A stretch of DNA of 11,587 nt from Leptospira alstonii serovar Sichuan str. 79601. Its GTDB lineage: Bacteria > Spirochaetota > Leptospiria > Leptospirales > Leptospiraceae. The translations under genes and the position numbers were made by a program. Of this stretch, positions 7,929 to 11,587 are shown in pieces; the first letter of the stretch is position 1, and each line of letters starts with the position of its first letter. The notes beneath the pieces are model-generated. The model did no database searches. It was not told the origin of the DNA and was given only the letters and a program-made list of their open reading frames with translations. The stretch is from contig NZ_ANIK01000111.1 in the NCBI RefSeq assembly GCF_000347175.1, positions 8,001 to 19,587 of the forward strand, in the 5' to 3' direction.

Positions 7929-7961
7929 TAACGTAAGTTCGTGGAGACCGAACTTACGTTT
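7929..7961. repeat. Perfect 12-bp inverted repeat (hairpin) before the tape measure gene
   Basis: The arms AACGTAAGTTCG (7930-7941) and CGAACTTACGTT (7949-7960) are exact reverse complements around a 7-base loop. The structure starts right after the chaperone stop at 7962 and occupies the one real gap in the operon. On the plus strand the hairpin is followed by a T-rich run (TTTTTAAAA). On the minus strand, which carries the genes, it is followed by A residues. As an intrinsic terminator it would therefore act on antisense transcription. On the sense mRNA it may instead be a processing or stability element lowering tape-measure expression. The stem is only 5/12 GC, so termination would be weak. 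Confidence 0.75.
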
Positions 7962-8291
7962 TTAAAATTCCGTTCCTCGAATCAACCTGGCCAGGAACTT
8001 CAACTCCTCGCACTTCTCTTCCGCTTCCCTTTTTTTTCTTCTACCGATCACTTCCATCATTTTCAGATAAAGGACGGTGGGCGCATTTTCTATATCGTTT
8101 CGGGTAAAATGCGCCGCACCGAGGATGAAAGGTTGCCAAAGAAACATCTCTCGATCGACTTCCTCGTCGATCCATTTCATCCATTCTTCCACGGAAGGAA
8201 GTTCGCCGAAGTCCGGAAATTTTCTATTCCAGTTCCCACTTAAGAAATCGATTCGCGAGGCGCAACCACACCTCCACGTGGTTCGGTTCAA
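7962..8291 (-). CDS. Second frame of tail assembly chaperone, reached by frameshift
   Basis: The frame is 109 codons if counted from a TTG at 8291, but that start is unlikely. It has no ribosome site, lies deep inside the upstream gene, and gives a cysteine/arginine-rich lead (NRTTWRCGCASR) typical of a shadow frame. The sensible protein begins near SGNWNRKFPDFGELPSVEEW, and the first ATG comes only about 38 codons in. It overlaps the preceding gene by 68 bases in the +1 (or -2) frame, the arrangement of gpG/gpGT-type tail chaperones, where ribosomes shift frame to make a small share of fusion protein. The fusion would be about 216 residues: 124 from the first frame and 92 from this one. The extension should bind the tape measure encoded next. 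Confidence 0.75.
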   Translation of the reverse strand: MNRTTWRCGCASRIDFLSGNWNRKFPDFGELPSVEEWMKWIDEEVDREMFLWQPFILGAAHFTRNDIENAPTVLYLKMMEVIGRRKKREAEEKCEELKFLARLIRGTEF

Positions 8292-8613
8292 TCGTGTCTA
8301 ACGTAGGTTCGAACGAATGTCCCGTCGAACTTACGCAAAACTTAAAGAACTTATCGAGCAGCTTGTCCTGATTCAGTCCTTCGGTGAGAGAAACGGATTC
8401 CTGTCTCCAGCGAAGAGCCTTTCGATTACCCGGATGTTGCAGTTTGTATTTTCTTCCGTCCACAAAGTGGATCTGCGCGACCCTTGCGTCGTCGTCTACC
8501 GTTTCGAGGATCGGCTCCGCGGGATTCGTCCGAGTTTCCGACTCGATCTTATTTTTACCTTTAAATTCATTTTCCTGAATATTAGAAATTTTAGCTGTTG
8601 TTTGTTCGGTCAT
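8224..8613 (-). CDS. Tail assembly chaperone, first frame (gpG-like)
   Basis: This 129-residue soluble, charged protein is encoded between tail tube and tape measure, the position of tail assembly chaperones (lambda gpG, P2 gpE/E'). These hold the tape measure during tube polymerisation and are absent from the finished tail. Residues 1-40 are polar and probably disordered. Residues 45-129 contain VDGRKYKLQHPGNRKALRWR and a helical C-terminus (VEVWLRLANRFLKWELE), with the 'h.....p....al......' look of this group. The ATG overlaps the tube gene stop. Its 3' end overlaps the second frame by 68 bases. Sequence similarity in this family is low, so gene order and the frameshift arrangement carry most of the weight. 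Confidence 0.8.
   Translation of the reverse strand: MTEQTTAKISNIQENEFKGKNKIESETRTNPAEPILETVDDDARVAQIHFVDGRKYKLQHPGNRKALRWRQESVSLTEGLNQDKLLDKFFKFCVSSTGHSFEPTLDTIEPNHVEVWLRLANRFLKWELE
8239..8247 (-). promoter_or_regulatory. Candidate +1 slippery site TTT-CTT-AAG
   Basis: Codons 123-125 of the first chaperone frame read TTT CTT AAG. A Phe-tRNA on TTT could re-pair on TTC one base on, or a Leu-tRNA on CTT on TTA. CTT followed by an A-G codon recalls the yeast Ty1 CUU-AGG site. Either shift yields the junction RFL-SGNW and enters the second frame five codons before the first frame's TAG. The overlap geometry is seen directly; the exact slip codon is inferred, and a -2 shift elsewhere in the overlap is not excluded. 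Confidence 0.45.
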
Positions 8614-9020
8614 GCCGTTAAAACTCCCTTATAATCGGGCAAAAGGAACACCCAGGTTTTATCCTTGTATTCTTTTCCCTTTTCGATATTCGGTCTTTCC
8701 CAGACCCTTCCCTGCGCGGAGAAACCCAACATTCCGCCGTCGCTCTTATCCTTGATCGTAAAGACGCAAGGCAGACGTCCTTCCCCCATGGCGAAAAAAA
8801 ATTCGTTTTCGGGAGAATCGCCCATAAGAGCGACCGTTAGTTTTACTCTTCCGTCGTATACTTCGGAGATGTTCCAATCCCCTTTGATTCCGACCTGAGA
8901 TAGGATGTATTCCTTCGTGACCGGTTCGATTTTAAAAAAACCGTCGGCTTGACTCATACCTGAAACGTCTCTTCCGTTGCAGTTAACGTTTAATTTCTTC
9001 GGATCCCAAATGCCATTCAT
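8610..9020 (-). CDS. Tail tube protein (DUF3277-type)
   Basis: This 136-residue protein lies directly after the sheath gene, the standard position of the tube subunit that forms the inner channel. The sequence alternates beta strands with one short helix: LNVNCNGRDVSG, then GRVKLTVALMGDSPENEFFF, where tube proteins of the DUF3277 group have 'g.it.tl...sp.n..l', then LPCVFTIKDKS and a final strand TWVFLLPDY. The early part, with FFKIEPVTKEYILSQVGIKG, parallels the 'v......d.f....g.dG' segment of that family. AAGGAG lies 9 bases before the ATG at 9020, a strong site consistent with high expression. The 11-base spacing from the sheath stop is one of the few non-overlapping junctions. Confidence 0.85.
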   Translation of the reverse strand: MNGIWDPKKLNVNCNGRDVSGMSQADGFFKIEPVTKEYILSQVGIKGDWNISEVYDGRVKLTVALMGDSPENEFFFAMGEGRLPCVFTIKDKSDGGMLGFSAQGRVWERPNIEKGKEYKDKTWVFLLPDYKGVLTA

Positions 9021-9031
9021 TGAATTTCTCC

Positions 9032-10411
9032 TTAAGTAAGTTCGCCGTCTATATCGACTTCGTTGATCGCCCCTCTTAAACGACAGGAAAAGGTAATGTT
9101 CGGAAGAATCCGGTTGTTGCGATCGTTTGCAGGAATTTCGTCTATCGTTTCCGGAAGATTGATTTTATACTGATAGTCGCCGAGATCGGAACGGGTTTTA
9201 TCGGCTTCCGTTTCCACGGGAGCGATGATCCCTTGAACGCCGGCTTGTGCAAAAACCTCTCTCATGCGGGACTCGATCATCTGAATTCCTTGAATGGTAT
9301 AAGGAACCACGTCCGCGTTTAGAAAAAGTGCGGTTACGTTTTCTCTCAGTCGAGCCTTCAACCAGGCGCGGTTTTCGACCACGTCCGCGTAAACCTTTGC
9401 GGTTGAAATTCCCGGATAAGGAACCTGTCTTCCTCCGAAGTCCACGATCAAATTTCCGTTTTCAGCGAAGACGGAACTCGCTTGTGAATTTGTGTATCCC
9501 GAGTTTTCAACTCCGTCCAAAGAAAGATAAGCGTAGTTATACGAACCGACTCTGCGAGGCGCGGTGTTTCCCACCCAAGCCGCTTCCGGAAAAGAATCCG
9601 GATTTTTATGCAAGGTAAGATATTCCCAGATGGAGTTTCTTCCGTCGAGCGCGGTGATATCGTCGGTGCATGCGAAAAACATCTTTTCGATCGAAGCGAG
9701 ATAGTCGCCTAACGCGTGTATTGTGGACTTGTCGTGAGCCGTTGCGGTCGTTTTAAACCAAGCGTCCTTTCCGGAATTTCGTAAGTTAGAAATTTCTTCG
9801 GGAGCGTTTGCCCAGGAAGTAAGAAGAAAAACGGCTACGGTTTTCGGTCTCGGAGTTTGTCTAAATTCCCTCGTCGCTTGCAGATATTCCTTATCGGAAG
9901 AGGTAAAACCGAGTTCCAAAAGGGAGTCTGCCGAAGTGATTTCCATATATCTTTCGTAACTCAAAGCGGTTTGAGGAAAGGAAGACACGATTCCGTTGCC
10001 CGCGTTTGCAACTTCTTCTACGTCCACGATCTTGGAAGCGCCGGCTACGTTCGCCACTGCCTCCGCTGCCAGTTTAACCTGATGCGCGTTAGACGTTACA
10101 ACGCCGGTTCCGTCCGTTGCTACGTTAACCGTAATCACATACGGACTCCCTTCCGTTCCTGCGCCCGTTCGAACGACGGATAACGCGGAATTATTTCCGG
10201 AGACGACATACTTAACGTGAATGTTTGAAACTCCGGGAGTTGCTGATTTCCAGATAAGACCGGAAGATCCGCTCGATACTTGTAAGAAATAGGTCGGAGC
10301 CTTGATTCCTAAAATCAAAGGTAATCCGAATCCCATTTGAGAGACCGGCGTATTTCTAAGAAATAGATTGATACGGATCGGTTCTATTTTAGAGATTGTT
10401 TGTGCGCTCAT
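9032..10411 (-). CDS. Contractile tail sheath protein (DUF3383-type)
   Basis: This 459-residue protein should be the sheath subunit that contracts and drives the tube through the envelope. The N-terminal region PVSQMGFGLPLILG (about 18-31) matches the start of DUF3383-group sheaths, where a first strand leads into 'FG..LivG'. Residues about 155-260 include ITSADSLLELGFTSSDKEYL followed by ATREFRQTPRPKTVAVFLL, the sheath-like 'a..fF.q...p..v.v' region. The C-terminal half (about 270-459) holds EAAWVGNTAPRRVGSYNYAY, then a helix with AWLKARLREN, and the closing NDRNNRILPNITFSCRLRGA and EVDIDGELT strand that would link to the neighbouring subunit. The ATG at 10411 has AGGAGG seven bases upstream and overlaps the neck gene stop. 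The tube gene follows. Confidence 0.9.
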   Translation of the reverse strand: MSAQTISKIEPIRINLFLRNTPVSQMGFGLPLILGIKAPTYFLQVSSGSSGLIWKSATPGVSNIHVKYVVSGNNSALSVVRTGAGTEGSPYVITVNVATDGTGVVTSNAHQVKLAAEAVANVAGASKIVDVEEVANAGNGIVSSFPQTALSYERYMEITSADSLLELGFTSSDKEYLQATREFRQTPRPKTVAVFLLTSWANAPEEISNLRNSGKDAWFKTTATAHDKSTIHALGDYLASIEKMFFACTDDITALDGRNSIWEYLTLHKNPDSFPEAAWVGNTAPRRVGSYNYAYLSLDGVENSGYTNSQASSVFAENGNLIVDFGGRQVPYPGISTAKVYADVVENRAWLKARLRENVTALFLNADVVPYTIQGIQMIESRMREVFAQAGVQGIIAPVETEADKTRSDLGDYQYKINLPETIDEIPANDRNNRILPNITFSCRLRGAINEVDIDGELT

Positions 10412-10932
10412 GTTTCCTCCTGATACTCAACCGTTGGTGCGCTTGCGGTTGGCTGGCCTTGTTTTTCATTGTATTTTCTCGACTGAAATAAAACATCGAA
10501 GCCCGTCTTGTATTCGTATCGATTCGCATCCAAAAGAATCGTCTCGTCTTGAGCGGTTCCGGAGATAAGCGAAGGAGTGACGCCGAACTTCTCGCATTCG
10601 ATCAGGCCGTCCAAAGAATCGAACCAATCCATCGCCTTTTCGGCGAGGTCCCAACAAGTTTCAATCGATGTTCCGTCTAAAAAGGAAACACGAACGGATG
10701 CCCTTTGATTTTTACGGATGATTTCTTTGAAACTTTCGGCATCAATCGTCTCGATTCGTTTCGAAGCGTTTTTCGTTAAATCCTGATTCAATTCAAGGAT
10801 CTTATAAACTCCGTACGGGTATTCGGGTGTGCCCGGATTGCGATCGCCTAAATACATGGGAATCGCCGGATCCGGTTTTTTTATTTCTGCGATCATTTTG
10901 TTCATCGCAGATTGTATGTTTTGAAAATTCAT
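10408..10932 (-). CDS. Neck / tail terminator protein (LIC_12616 family-like)
   Basis: The protein is 174 residues from the ATG at 10932; the frame can be extended to a TTG at 10959, which has no better support. Its position just before the sheath is that of tail terminators, which cap the tube and sheath and join the tail to the head. Residues about 30-45 (MYLGDRNPGTPEYPYGVYKI) have the P....P.....Y pattern of phage neck-terminator proteins. The middle contains RASVRVSFLDG and a helix CWDLAEKAMDWFDSLDGL, followed by strands GYE-like RYEYKTGFDVLFQ. I recall this group as the LIC_12616 family, named from Leptospira; that is memory, not a search. Unlike its neighbours the gene has no clear ribosome site. 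It is the first intact gene of the operon. Confidence 0.78.
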   Translation of the reverse strand: MNFQNIQSAMNKMIAEIKKPDPAIPMYLGDRNPGTPEYPYGVYKILELNQDLTKNASKRIETIDAESFKEIIRKNQRASVRVSFLDGTSIETCWDLAEKAMDWFDSLDGLIECEKFGVTPSLISGTAQDETILLDANRYEYKTGFDVLFQSRKYNEKQGQPTASAPTVEYQEET

Positions 10933-11126
10933 CGAGAGGAGTTTACGACGGAGTTTCAATCAATACAACGTCGAGAATGTACTCGATAGACCTATATTTC
11001 CACCTGCCCTATCGAAATTCGAAGATCCGATAGAACGTAAAGCGAGTTATATCGAGGAGAACAGTATGTAATTCCCCCGAAAACGATCCCAATTGATACT
11101 TAAGTAAAATTTAATAAATAATCCGG

Positions 11127-11155
11127 ATTTTAAAAAAATACGAATCAGAATTCAA
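11127..11155 (-). promoter_or_regulatory. Candidate sigma70-type promoter for the tail operon
   Basis: On the minus strand TTGAAT (11155-11150) and TAAAAT (11132-11127) are separated by 17 bases, close to the consensus -35/-10 pair. Transcription would start near 11120 and leave an untranslated leader of about 190 bases before the neck gene ATG. The surroundings are AT-rich, where such matches arise by chance. Confidence 0.35.
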
Positions 11156-11344
11156 ATACAATTCATATATATGTTTAGAATAAGCGGACTATCATTTGTA
11201 TTCATTAGAATATCGTAAACAGTGAAAGGTTTGGTTTTCACTAAAAAAGCAAACGGGAAGATAAAAGGTGAAAATGATGAAAATAAATTCAAAGATTCCA
11301 ACGGGTTTCTTTTTAATAAGAACTTTAGAAAATCCATATACAAA

Positions 11345-11413
<69 letters not shown>

Positions 11414-11490
11414 TCGACGGGGTTATGAATGGAATCGTTTATCGTAAGGTTACGTTTTAATTTCTCAAAAAAAGTAGGGGGTAAAAAAAA

Positions 11491-11587
11491 ATGGGTCGTT
11501 GGATAGTTCTGTTAGTATTTTTGTCGGTTTCGGTGGGAGTCGGTTTCACTTACGGGGTAAGCCCCGCAATTATCGATCTTTTATCGA
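11491..11587 (+). CDS. N-terminus of an exported or membrane-anchored protein (partial)
   Basis: The ATG at 11491 is preceded by AGGGGG at 11476-11481 (9-base spacing) and by an in-frame TAA at 11482-11484, so this is the first possible start. The 32 visible codons read MGRWIVLLVFLSVSVGVGFT followed by YGVSPAIIDLLS. One arginine and then about 16 hydrophobic residues look like a signal peptide or single membrane anchor. No lipobox cysteine is seen. The gene runs off the right edge, so its family is unknown. It is divergent from the tail operon and probably belongs to the host chromosome rather than to the phage element. Confidence 0.7.
   Translation, partial: MGRWIVLLVFLSVSVGVGFTYGVSPAIIDLLS

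Noticed and set aside
7929..7961. Transcription terminator of the tail operon
   Set aside because: The T-run is on the wrong side for minus-strand transcription, the stem is GC-poor, and the operon clearly continues into the tape measure gene.
1..10932. Extracellular contractile injection system of the Afp/PVC type
   Set aside because: No AAA+ ATPase, no multiple sheath paralogues and no toxin genes are visible. The tube, sheath, chaperone and Dit/plug/hub set is that of a phage tail.

Overview
The window carries the tail-morphogenesis part of a contractile-tailed (myovirus-type) phage or phage-derived particle. It lies almost entirely on the minus strand, so the gene order below reads from high to low coordinates. 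The host is probably a Leptospira-type spirochaete. That is an inference from the resemblance of the first gene to the Leptospira-named LIC_12616 neck-terminator family, the mid-40s GC content and the general codon style. No rRNA or housekeeping gene is present to confirm it, and the species cannot be named.

Layout in transcription order: neck/tail terminator (10932-10408), sheath (10411-9032), tail tube (9020-8610), tail assembly chaperone with a probable programmed frameshift (8613-7962), a 70-base gap with a perfect hairpin, tape measure (7891-6137), Dit-like baseplate/tube adaptor (6137-5499), baseplate plug (5502-5164), hub (5167-4349), Gp138-type puncturing spike (4352-3669), gp25-like sheath initiator (3672-3325), baseplate J/gp47 wedge (3328-2114), DUF2612-type wedge/fibre-adaptor protein (2117-1143), a short broken gene (1146-869), and a tail-collar receptor-binding fibre that runs off the left edge (864 to <1). 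Nearly every junction is a 4-base ATGA stop/start overlap or TAATG, so this is one translationally coupled operon. Together the products build a short contractile injection tail: tube and sheath on a baseplate tipped by a spike, with length set by the tape measure (584 residues, roughly 85-90 nm at about 0.15 nm per residue) and targeting by the fibre.

The right end (10960-11490) is AT-richer and has no convincing gene. It holds a candidate minus-strand promoter and a 35/34-bp tandem repeat. A plus-strand gene with an N-terminal signal or anchor sequence begins at 11491 and runs off the right edge. No capsid, portal, terminase, integrase or lysis gene is visible. The tail operon therefore appears to start directly at the neck gene, which leaves open a headless (tailocin-like) element or a degraded or rearranged prophage.

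The observations most worth a second look are the chaperone frameshift (+1/-2 geometry, with no usable independent start for the second frame), the absence of head genes at the promoter end, the frameshifted and nonsense-interrupted small gene just before the fibre, a domain inserted inside the fibre's collar domain, and the hairpin that isolates the tape-measure gene.
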